Made by a program: the position numbers and the translations under genes. Of a DNA stretch of 11,873 nucleotides, positions 1 to 6,320 are shown in pieces. Position 1 is the stretch's first letter. Every line of letters starts with the position of its first letter. The DNA comes from Alphaproteobacteria bacterium MarineAlpha9_Bin7 (GTDB taxonomy: Bacteria; Pseudomonadota; Alphaproteobacteria; UBA7887), in assembly GCA_002938115.1 (NCBI GenBank), contig PTKD01000041.1:1-11873 (forward strand). The letters are read 5' to 3'. The notes beneath the pieces were generated by a model, which saw only the letters and a program-made list of their open reading frames with translations, made no database searches and was not told where the DNA came from.

Positions 1-1
1 T

Positions 2-241
2 ACCAACATGGCGGGCAACTCCGTTGTACTTAAGCTAAAGACTTCTGACTTCAAACTTCGCACCAGAACTATGACCCTCGCCCATCCAACCCAGCGTGCG
101 AGTCTTCTTTATGAAGCAGGGACAACCCTACTCGCTAAAGAAGTAGACGATAGTACGAAGTTTAGACTTATAGGCATAGGTGTCACCCGACTTAGCAACA
201 CCACCGATGCAGATCCGCCCGACATGTTAGCAGATTCATAG
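2..241 (+). CDS. dinB: DNA polymerase IV (DinB), C-terminal fragment, cut by window edge
   Basis: This is the 3' end of a Y-family translesion DNA polymerase gene. The frame is open to the left edge, so the ATG at base 8 is an internal Met, not the start. The visible ~79 residues match the little-finger domain and tail of proteobacterial Pol IV: a VVLKLKTSDFKLRTRT strand, then PTQRASLLYEAGTTLLAKE, then FRLIGIGVTRLS and an acidic ADPPDML ending. In this family the little finger contacts DNA and sets lesion specificity; the catalytic palm lies outside the window. The gene ends with TAG and converges on the minus-strand eipB gene about 80 bases away. Identification rests on remembered family motifs; the fragment is short but characteristic. 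Confidence 0.8.
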   Translation, partial: TNMAGNSVVLKLKTSDFKLRTRTMTLAHPTQRASLLYEAGTTLLAKEVDDSTKFRLIGIGVTRLSNTTDADPPDMLADS

Positions 242-261
242 AAAATTAGTTGGCGTATAAG

Positions 262-309
262 TTCGAGAACTCCTATTCCCAAAATTCTAACTTTTTATCT
301 GTTCTCGGA
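262..309. repeat. Inverted repeat between convergent dinB and eipB
   Basis: Bases 264-270 (CGAGAAC) pair perfectly with 301-307 (GTTCTCG). One G:U and one T:A pair extend the stem to 9 bp (262-270 with 301-309). The loop is about 30 bases and there is no clean T-run after either arm, so it is not a textbook intrinsic terminator. Its place between two convergent stop codons suggests a shared transcript end, but this is inference. Confidence 0.3.
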
Positions 310-321
310 GATAGTCTGATG

Positions 322-1155
322 TTAGCAATCTGGAGGCGAGTGATATTCCAAATGCTTTATCAAACCTCGGATCGCAAATTTTCCGTAGTCCAGATCCATG
401 CTTGGGGATACTCCGTTCTCCATTAGCTGAAAATGCACCTCAAATTCCGGCTGATGGTCTCCCTTCCCATACGGGAAATACGCCATTGCCACCGGCCAAG
501 AACGTAAACCCTCGAGCCCAGATTCGGCCAAAGACTGAGATTCAGAAAATTCTTCGGGCCTCACGCTGGCAGGCGCAATTACTGGGCCAATAAATGCTGA
601 AACTTCGTTTAAACTATCGTCACCGGTCCCGCTAAAGACGTTCCGTGTGAGGTTGTGTCCACCCGACATAGCGTGATCAATCGTCAAAAATAGATGCTCA
701 GTCGGAAACAAAGTGCCTGCAGGCAGTTCCATTGAACTCTCTTCGGGCTTGCTGAACAAGGCCACACCCCCGGCTCTCCCCGGATGTAGCTGGGCACGGC
801 CTTCGATCTGCTCATTGAGTTCATCGTTTGTAGTACTTCGCATCGTATACCGAAACTTGCTTCCGTCACGAGATTCCCAGCTAGAAAAACTAAAATCATT
901 GGTAATTGTATTTCCGTTGCGGTCGACAAAAATCATTCGAACATGCTGAGTCAATGTCCACCCGTCACAAACATCACTCCAGTCAAGGTACATTTTCCCA
1001 GTCACATCCGTAAAATCAGCTCCTCCCCCTCCAGAGAGGAGACTAAGGTCGTAAATCGCCCGATGCGCGGCCAAGTCTGCAGACCGTGCAAAAGATCCGA
1101 AATACACCAAAGAGATAACTGAGGACAACGCTAAATACTTCCAAAATAAAGTCAT
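322..1155 (-). CDS. eipB: EipB-like periplasmic cell-envelope integrity protein (DUF1849)
   Basis: A 277-residue exported protein. From the ATG at 1155 it begins with a Sec signal peptide: Lys6, a hydrophobic stretch to about residue 22, and a probable cleavage after ARSA near residue 26. Family hallmarks follow: LAAHRAIYDLSL (28-39), a DW-DVCDGW motif (59-66), a FSSWESRDG segment, the central ELPAGTLFPTEH, and a C-terminal LDYGKFAIRGLI. EipB of Brucella is a periplasmic spiral beta protein needed for envelope integrity and carries a conserved cysteine pair that forms a disulfide. Here the likely pair is Cys63 and Cys277, the final residue. A longer reading from a TTG at 1233 overlaps the upstream ligase stop but adds 26 charged residues in front of the signal peptide, so I prefer 1155. 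No strong Shine-Dalgarno is visible. It lies 71 bases behind the ligase, possibly in one transcript. Confidence 0.82.
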   Translation of the reverse strand: MTLFWKYLALSSVISLVYFGSFARSADLAAHRAIYDLSLLSGGGGADFTDVTGKMYLDWSDVCDGWTLTQHVRMIFVDRNGNTITNDFSFSSWESRDGSKFRYTMRSTTNDELNEQIEGRAQLHPGRAGGVALFSKPEESSMELPAGTLFPTEHLFLTIDHAMSGGHNLTRNVFSGTGDDSLNEVSAFIGPVIAPASVRPEEFSESQSLAESGLEGLRSWPVAMAYFPYGKGDHQPEFEVHFQLMENGVSPSMDLDYGKFAIRGLIKHLEYHSPPDC

Positions 1156-1226
1156 AATAAAAGCAAGAGCGTCGAGCACTTCTGACCTATCAGTAGTCGT
1201 AATTATCACATCGAGGCGCTCAAGCT

Positions 1227-2909
1227 TTAGCAATCTCCACCTTCCCTTGACACCGTAGTTGTGTTGAATGAAGCATTAAACCGAACTGAAGTGGGTGCAA
1301 AATCACCATGATTCATTTTCTGCAGCAGAGCCCGTTTTAATATTTTGCCACTCGCAGTCAAAGGAAACTCCGCCAAGACCGCATAATACTCCGGCATGTC
1401 ATAGACCGAAAGCCCAGAGGAGTGTAAATGACGGAGTATCATATCTGGACCCGGTATCTCATCACCTGAGGGCACAATAATTAGGCAAACTTTTTCACCG
1501 AGCCTTGAGTCCTTGACCGGGATTACCGCTGCCTTTTCTATCAACGGGTGTCGTACCGCTAGATCCTCTATCTTTCGAGGATGAATATTTCGGCCTCCTC
1601 GTATGATAATATCTTTAACCCTGCCAACAATTTCCAAGTTTCCTGCCGCATCAAGGCGCCCAAGATCACCACTCATAAACCAACCATCTCGATTGAAGGA
1701 ATTCTCGGTCGATTTTTGATCACCGAAATAACCCAACATCAGGGCAGCGCCACGACCCCCTATTTCTCCAACCTGCCCAACAGCCATTGATGTGGCATTG
1801 TCTTCAGAATCAAAAATTTTTACTTGGTAAGACGGACCGCCGCGGCCACAAGTTCCAACAATAATATCGGTATCATCCTCAGGGTGAGTGTACTGATGCG
1901 AAGAATTTTCAGTCATCCCGTACACATTCTGCGGTGTAACACCTTGTACGACAAATTCCTCTGCAGTGGAACGGGAGATCGGCGCCCCTGCCATATAAAA
2001 AACTTTTACCGACCCAAAAGAATCTAAACATTTTTCACGCTGTTGAGCCAGAAGGTCTATCGCATGCGTAGGTACGCCCATGACGTAGTTGGCTCGTACC
2101 TCCTCCATCCAATCAAAAGAGTCCATGCCCTCCAAAGGATCATTTACGACAAACTCTGCACCTGCGATAAGTGCCTGCGCAAAACCCACCCAAGCGATGT
2201 GATGTGAAAGGGGACTTAATGAAAGCAGCACCGTATCCCTGCCGTGACACCAGTCGGCGACTAAATCACGCGCATTGGCAAGAATAGTATTGTCGCTATG
2301 CATTACACCTTTCGGCCTTCCGGTGGTGCCGGATGTAAACGCTACGTAGCAGATCTTATCTGCACCCAAACTTTGGTATTCAGAATTATCAATATCTTGT
2401 TCTTCCCAACTCGGAAAATCTTTAGATATCTTTCTCTCTTTTGAAATCGAGAAACATGCAACATTGGGGCCTGTTTCCTGAAGCAACTTAATTAAATCAC
2501 TACCATCTGCGCTCCATTCTTCTTCAGCAATTACGGCGGCAGCGTCCAACTCATTGACGAGAGATAACATTTCCAACGATGTATAGTTACGATGCAGTGA
2601 CGGGCTACAGATATATCCATTTCGCGAACAAGCCAACATTACTGCAACTGACTCCGCCCGATTTGACAACGCCATCGCAACTCGATCCCCAAGCTTTAGG
2701 CCGGATTCTGCCAAAGCATTGGCAATTGCTCGCGCCCATCGTTCTAACTGGCGCCATGTAAGACGCCTACGGCTATCGCGAAGTGCATTATCATCTGGGA
2801 TCATTCTGGCCTGACGGGCCGCGTGATCGTACAACCCTTCGTCGCGCCAAAGCCCTTGATCATGATAACGTTTAGCTACTACCGGGTCATGCAGTGTCAG
2901 CAACGGCAT
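1227..2909 (-). CDS. AMP-forming acyl-CoA ligase, cyclohexanecarboxylate-CoA ligase-like
   Basis: A 560-residue ANL-superfamily enzyme that should activate a carboxylic acid with ATP and ligate it to CoA. All core motifs are present: the P-loop FTSGTTGRPKGV (191-202), YGMTE (330-334), the ribose-binding Asp in SGDLGRLD (Asp415), the hinge GRVKD (429-433) followed by IIRGGRNIHPRKIED, and the catalytic Lys522 in LTASGKILK. Length is normal for the family. The GMTENSSHQYTHPEDD stretch resembles the AliA-type cyclohexanecarboxylate-CoA ligases, but substrate cannot be read with confidence; 2,3-dihydroxybenzoate-AMP ligase or medium-chain acyl-CoA synthetase are alternatives. The ATG lies only three bases after the stop of the BadI/MenB-like gene, with no strong Shine-Dalgarno, so translational coupling is likely. 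The pairing of ligase and ring-acting crotonase supports a ring-acid pathway. Confidence 0.85.
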   Translation of the reverse strand: MPLLTLHDPVVAKRYHDQGLWRDEGLYDHAARQARMIPDDNALRDSRRRLTWRQLERWARAIANALAESGLKLGDRVAMALSNRAESVAVMLACSRNGYICSPSLHRNYTSLEMLSLVNELDAAAVIAEEEWSADGSDLIKLLQETGPNVACFSISKERKISKDFPSWEEQDIDNSEYQSLGADKICYVAFTSGTTGRPKGVMHSDNTILANARDLVADWCHGRDTVLLSLSPLSHHIAWVGFAQALIAGAEFVVNDPLEGMDSFDWMEEVRANYVMGVPTHAIDLLAQQREKCLDSFGSVKVFYMAGAPISRSTAEEFVVQGVTPQNVYGMTENSSHQYTHPEDDTDIIVGTCGRGGPSYQVKIFDSEDNATSMAVGQVGEIGGRGAALMLGYFGDQKSTENSFNRDGWFMSGDLGRLDAAGNLEIVGRVKDIIIRGGRNIHPRKIEDLAVRHPLIEKAAVIPVKDSRLGEKVCLIIVPSGDEIPGPDMILRHLHSSGLSVYDMPEYYAVLAEFPLTASGKILKRALLQKMNHGDFAPTSVRFNASFNTTTVSREGGDC

Positions 2910-2912
2910 TTT

Positions 2913-3692
2913 TTAATGGCCGAATTTATCCGTGTCGGGAGGGCGCTTCTTGCCAAAAGCAGCACCCAATTCTAACGCCTCCTCATTACCGAGGTACTGG
3001 GGCAACAACAAATCGTGCGCTAGGCGCGCGAGCCCACCTACACCCCCATGGCGGGCGTTGAAAGAGGCCTTTAGTGAGGCCAGCGCAACCGCACCTCGGT
3101 CAGCCACCTCTAAAGCATAATCCCGTGTCGCTTTCTCAAGTTCCCCGTCCGGAACTACCCGATTAATGAGGCCCATTTCACAGGCCTCTTCTGCCGATAG
3201 TTTCGGATTGGTGTACCACATTTCTTTTGCGCGCTTTTTCCCAACTAAATCCTCCAAATACCAAGTGCCATACCCAGCATCAAACGACCCCATCATCGGC
3301 CCCACTTGTCGAAAAATAGCGCTTTGCTTTGCAATGGTCAGATCACAAACCATCTGCAGCACATTTCCACCTCCCACAGCAAAACCGTTTACGCTGGCTA
3401 TAACTGGTTTTTGAATTTTGTCTATCGCTTCATAAATTTCCAGAGTGGGCAGCACACCCGCATACAGATTTGTATTCTCCATGCCCTCTTTACGGCCACC
3501 AATACAAAAAAACCGATCTCCAGACCCGGTTAGGACCAGAACTCGAGTCCGTGTTTCTCGTCGTACATCATTTATACAATCCCGCATCTCATGACACATG
3601 GTCGGCGTAAACATGTTGCCATCATTAGGACGATTCATGGTCAACCAGCCAATTGGCCCATCTTCTCGATATAAAATTTCGGTGTATCCCAC
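2913..3692 (-). CDS. BadI/MenB-type crotonase: ring-acting acyl-CoA hydrolase or synthase
   Basis: A 259-residue crotonase-fold enzyme. It has the oxyanion-hole region FFCIGG (61-66) and FAVGGGNVLQMVCD (104-117), then VGPMMGSFDAGYG (130-142). The GSFDAGYG motif with Asp138 marks the branch of BadI (2-ketocyclohexanecarboxyl-CoA ring hydrolase) and MenB (dihydroxynaphthoyl-CoA synthase). The two glutamates of true enoyl-CoA hydratases are absent: the GGGNVLQ site lacks the first, and Asp138 lies in the second region. A QYLGNEEA segment near 232 recalls the Tyr region of MenB. Reading from an upstream ATG (3872) adds 60 residues unlike the family and overlaps msrA. The GTG at 3692 has an excellent Shine-Dalgarno and gives the usual length, so I chose it. 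BadI versus MenB cannot be decided; the neighbouring ligase suits either (AliA-BadI or MenE-MenB logic), but no other bad or men gene is present. Confidence 0.8.
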   Translation of the reverse strand: MGYTEILYREDGPIGWLTMNRPNDGNMFTPTMCHEMRDCINDVRRETRTRVLVLTGSGDRFFCIGGRKEGMENTNLYAGVLPTLEIYEAIDKIQKPVIASVNGFAVGGGNVLQMVCDLTIAKQSAIFRQVGPMMGSFDAGYGTWYLEDLVGKKRAKEMWYTNPKLSAEEACEMGLINRVVPDGELEKATRDYALEVADRGAVALASLKASFNARHGGVGGLARLAHDLLLPQYLGNEEALELGAAFGKKRPPDTDKFGH

Positions 3693-3695
3693 GTG

Positions 3696-3705
3696 CCTTT
3701 CCTCT
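3696..3705 (-). promoter_or_regulatory. Shine-Dalgarno that fixes the GTG start of the BadI/MenB-like gene
   Basis: On the minus strand these bases read AGAGGAAAGG, followed by CAC and the GTG at 3692-3690. The GAGG core sits 8 bases before the start. This supports the 259-residue product over the longer reading. Confidence 0.65.
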
Positions 3706-3786
3706 ATGGCTTGATAAAAACAGCTTTGGCGTCTCGATTGTTCGGATAGCAAGCAAAAACCTGTAGTCTGAATTGCCGTGTTTTGC

Positions 3787-4260
3787 TCAATGGCCGAAGG
3801 AGGCAATACCACGCTTTTCAAAAAATTTCTGGTGATAGTCCTCGGCCATCCAAAAATCACCCACAGGCTCAATGGTAGTCGCTATACCCTGGACAAACCG
3901 TCCGGATTGCTCAAGCGTCTTCTTGGCCGTTCGAGCGCTCACACCCTGGGCCTCGGTATAAGTAAAAATAATAGTTCGATATTGAGTACCCGTATCCGGC
4001 CCCTGCCGGTTGATTTGAGTCGGATCATGGATGTCCCAAAACAGGTCTAACAACTGCTCATAACTGACCTGATCGGGATTAAAGACTACTCGTACTACCT
4101 CAGCATGGCCTGTCGTTCCAGTACATACCTGCTCATAGGTCGGATTAGAAAGTTGCCCGCCACAGTAGCCGACCGACGTCTCGACCACGCCGGGAACTTT
4201 CCCAAATGCAGCTTCAATTCCCCAAAAACAACCCGCTCCAAACGTTGCCTGTTCCATCAA
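3787..4260 (-). CDS. msrA: Peptide-methionine (S)-S-oxide reductase MsrA
   Basis: A 157-residue cytosolic repair enzyme that reduces the S epimer of methionine sulfoxide in proteins. The catalytic Cys11 lies in GAGCFWGIE, followed by the family blocks VPGVVETSVGYCGG (22-35), NPTYEQVCTGTTGHAEVV (39-56), FWDIHDPTQINRQGPDTGTQYR, and the C-terminal AEDYHQKFFEKRG. There is no cysteine after Cys46, so the C-terminal recycling cysteine found in many MsrA proteins is missing; Cys33 or Cys46 may resolve, or reduction may be direct. Tandem ATGs at 4260 and 4257 leave the start uncertain by one residue. Upstream bases on the minus strand hold only a weak purine-rich Shine-Dalgarno. It is first in the minus-strand group, divergent from the RidA-like gene, and 94 bases ahead of the BadI/MenB-like gene. 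No msrB is visible nearby. Confidence 0.93.
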   Translation of the reverse strand: MMEQATFGAGCFWGIEAAFGKVPGVVETSVGYCGGQLSNPTYEQVCTGTTGHAEVVRVVFNPDQVSYEQLLDLFWDIHDPTQINRQGPDTGTQYRTIIFTYTEAQGVSARTAKKTLEQSGRFVQGIATTIEPVGDFWMAEDYHQKFFEKRGIASFGH

Positions 4261-4301
4261 AATCTCACTTCATTATTCGGTTGGCGTCCAAAGCTCGCCC
4301 C

Positions 4302-4307
4302 ATAATA
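4302..4307 (-). promoter_or_regulatory. Possible -10 element for msrA
   Basis: The minus strand reads TATTAT about 42 bases before the msrA start, close to the TATAAT consensus. I see no convincing -35 hexamer at 16-18 bases upstream, so this is tentative. Confidence 0.25.
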
Positions 4308-4348
4308 CCCCTATTTGCCTTGCAGAAGCTCTGATAGCAAGACGCACT

Positions 4349-4378
4349 TGATCCAATACCGCGTCCAGTAAAAATAGT
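4349..4378 (+). promoter_or_regulatory. Weak promoter candidate for the RidA-aminotransferase series
   Basis: A TTGATC-like -35 hexamer lies roughly 15-18 bases before an A/T-rich TAAAAATA stretch, ahead of the RidA-like gene. Neither element nor spacing is ideal; it is listed because the divergent gap must hold a promoter for each side. Confidence 0.22.
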
Positions 4379-4397
4379 CTATTATTGCCAAAAACTC

Positions 4398-4402
4398 AGG
4401 AG
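4398..4402 (+). promoter_or_regulatory. Shine-Dalgarno that fixes the RidA start
   Basis: AGGAG six bases before the ATG at 4409. It lies inside the longer reading from a TTG at 4385, which argues against that start. Confidence 0.65.
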
Positions 4403-4408
4403 ATGATT

Positions 4409-4876
4409 ATGGCAGGGAAAATTGACAGACGATTGGATGAGATGGGTATCGTGTTGCCGGAACCCGCAACACCCGCAGCCAATTATGTCCCATTCGTGAC
4501 TTCTGGGCCTCTGGTTTTCATTGCAGGTCAAATTCCGTTCTGGAATGGCAAAATTTTGCATATCGGCAAGGTCGGTGCAGAAATTTCGGTCGAAGAAGCT
4601 AAGCAGGCAGCACGCGTGTGCGGACTGAATTTAATTGCCCAGCTAAAGTCAGCTTGCTCCGGAGATCTCGATCGAGTTATTCAGTGTGTAAAGATTGGCG
4701 TTTTCGTGAACTGCGTGGATGGTTTTAAGCAACAACCGGAAATCGCTAACGGCGTTTCTGACCTCATGGTTGAGTTGTTTGGGGAAGCGGGCCGTCACGC
4801 CCGCTTCGCCGTCGGAACTAATGCCCTGCCAAGAAATTGCGCCACAGAATCTGATGCTGTATTTGAAATCTCCTAG
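4409..4876 (+). CDS. RidA/YjgF/YER057c/UK114-family protein
   Basis: A 155-residue protein of the RidA superfamily, which in its archetype hydrolyses reactive enamine/imine intermediates made by PLP enzymes. It is longer than RidA itself (~130) and resembles the subgroup beginning with a KIDRRLDEMGIVLPEP-type N-terminus. Visible blocks are VTSGPLVFIAGQIPFWNGK (30-48), EEAKQAARVCGLNLIAQLK (62-80) and HARFAVGTNALPRNCATES (130-148). Arg132 is at the position of the conserved RidA arginine that binds the substrate carboxylate, so deaminase chemistry is possible. The start is set by the AGGAG six bases upstream; a TTG at 4385 is in frame but places that site inside the gene. The aminotransferase begins 37 bases downstream, a natural partner because RidA protects PLP enzymes from such intermediates. 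Confidence 0.87.
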   Translation: MAGKIDRRLDEMGIVLPEPATPAANYVPFVTSGPLVFIAGQIPFWNGKILHIGKVGAEISVEEAKQAARVCGLNLIAQLKSACSGDLDRVIQCVKIGVFVNCVDGFKQQPEIANGVSDLMVELFGEAGRHARFAVGTNALPRNCATESDAVFEIS

Positions 4877-4913
4877 ATATGCCAACCCTACTTCCAAAAA
4901 GGAATAACTGGCC

Positions 4914-6320
4914 ATGACCAGCATTGACAACAGCCGCAACATTTCTCTCGAGGAAATGGACAAGCAAAGTTTGCTTCATCCGTACACCTCGATAGTTGAC
5001 CACCTGGATCAAGGGCCGGTCGTAATCACAAAAGGCCACGGAGCTCGGGTTACAGACAACCGAGGGCGAGACTACCTTGATGCCATGGGTGGGTTATGGT
5101 GCGTCAATATTGGTTATGGGCGCCAAGAAATGGTAGATGCAATTACGGCGCAGGCCAAAGAGATCGCCTACTACCACCTTTTCTTCTCGATGGCTAACGA
5201 GCCCGCGATTCGATTGGCTGACAAAGTGCTACAACTCGTCCCCAATCATATGAGTAAGGTCTTTTTCTGTAATTCAGGTTCTGAGGCCAACGACACTCAG
5301 GTGAAAATCGCATGGTATTACAACAATTTGAGAGGGAAACCTGAAAAGAAAAAAATTATTTCGCGCAAACTTGGTTACCACGGTGTCACCGTCGTCGCAG
5401 CAAGTATGACCGGCCTTCCGCGCAACCATCAGTCATTCAATTTACCGTTGGATGGTTTTCTTCACGTATCTCCTCCGCACCACTACTGGTATGCGAAAAA
5501 TGGGGAGACTGAGGTAGAATTCTCTAAACGTCTAGCCGAAGAACTAGATGCCTTAATTCAACGAGAGGGCCCCGACACCGTCGCGGCGTTTATTGCTGAA
5601 CCGGTCATGGGCGCGGGCGGTGTGATAACACCCCCGGAAGGATACTTTATAGAAATACAAAACGTACTAAAAAAACACGACGTTTTGTTTATCGCGGACG
5701 AGGTAATTTGCGGGTTTGGTCGACTTGGCACGATGTTCGGTACCGATCTTTATCAATTGGAACCAGATATGATGTCTATCGCAAAAGGTCTCACTAGTGC
5801 CTACGTCCCCATGTCGGCCGCCATTATTTCCGAGAAAATATGGAACGTTCTCAAATCTGGCTCGCCAGACACTGGCCCTTTCGCCCACGGTTATACCTAT
5901 GGTGGCCACCCACTAGCAGCTGCTGCCGGACTTAAGACGATTGAAATTATGGAGCGTGAAAATTTAGTAGATAAGGCCCACAAAATAGGTGGGTATTTCC
6001 AAAGAAAACTTCGTGCAAAATTTGCGGACCACCCACTAGTTGGAGAAGTGAGGGGTGTGGGATTGATCGCAGGGATTGAACTGGTCGCCAACAAGGCAGA
6101 AAAGATACCATTCGAACTTTCAGTTCAAATTGGACCACAAATGACACAGTTGCTCCTCGATGAGGGCCTGATCAACCGGGTTATTACGAATACTATTGCT
6201 TTCTCACCTCCCTTGGTCGTAACCGAATCAGATATAGATGAGATGGTAGAGCGTTGCTCTCGTGCACTTGAGAAACTAACCGATAAGTTGGTTCACGAAG
6301 GAATGTGGAAAGCCGCTTGA
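4914..6320 (+). CDS. Class III PLP-dependent aminotransferase (omega-amine or amino-acid:pyruvate type)
   Basis: A 468-residue cytosolic fold-type I aminotransferase. The cofactor residues are clear: NSGSEAND (120-127) for the phosphate, Tyr155-His156 in LGYHGVT stacking on the ring, Asp262 in FIADEVICGFGRLG pairing with the pyridine nitrogen, Lys291 in SIAKGLTSA forming the Schiff base, and Thr328 in the YTYGGHP stretch. The N-terminal LLHPYTSIVDH and DAMGGLWCVNIGYG, and length, fit the aspartate-aminotransferase-family/omega-transaminase branch (beta-alanine, GABA, taurine, putrescine or aromatic amines). Substrate cannot be assigned from sequence. An AAGGA lies 10 bases before the ATG. It follows the RidA-like gene by 37 bases and its end overlaps the start of the DUF482 gene, so the three are probably co-transcribed. 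Confidence 0.92.
   Translation: MTSIDNSRNISLEEMDKQSLLHPYTSIVDHLDQGPVVITKGHGARVTDNRGRDYLDAMGGLWCVNIGYGRQEMVDAITAQAKEIAYYHLFFSMANEPAIRLADKVLQLVPNHMSKVFFCNSGSEANDTQVKIAWYYNNLRGKPEKKKIISRKLGYHGVTVVAASMTGLPRNHQSFNLPLDGFLHVSPPHHYWYAKNGETEVEFSKRLAEELDALIQREGPDTVAAFIAEPVMGAGGVITPPEGYFIEIQNVLKKHDVLFIADEVICGFGRLGTMFGTDLYQLEPDMMSIAKGLTSAYVPMSAAIISEKIWNVLKSGSPDTGPFAHGYTYGGHPLAAAAGLKTIEIMERENLVDKAHKIGGYFQRKLRAKFADHPLVGEVRGVGLIAGIELVANKAEKIPFELSVQIGPQMTQLLLDEGLINRVITNTIAFSPPLVVTESDIDEMVERCSRALEKLTDKLVHEGMWKAA

Noticed and set aside
1227..3692. Menaquinone (MenE-MenB) operon as a firm call
   Set aside because: No menF, menD, menC or menA neighbour is visible, and the ligase looks more like alicyclic acid ligases; kept only as an alternative.
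3693..3786. Separate promoter or terminator between msrA and the BadI/MenB-like gene
   Set aside because: The gap has a T-rich stretch but no convincing hairpin and no paired -35/-10 elements.
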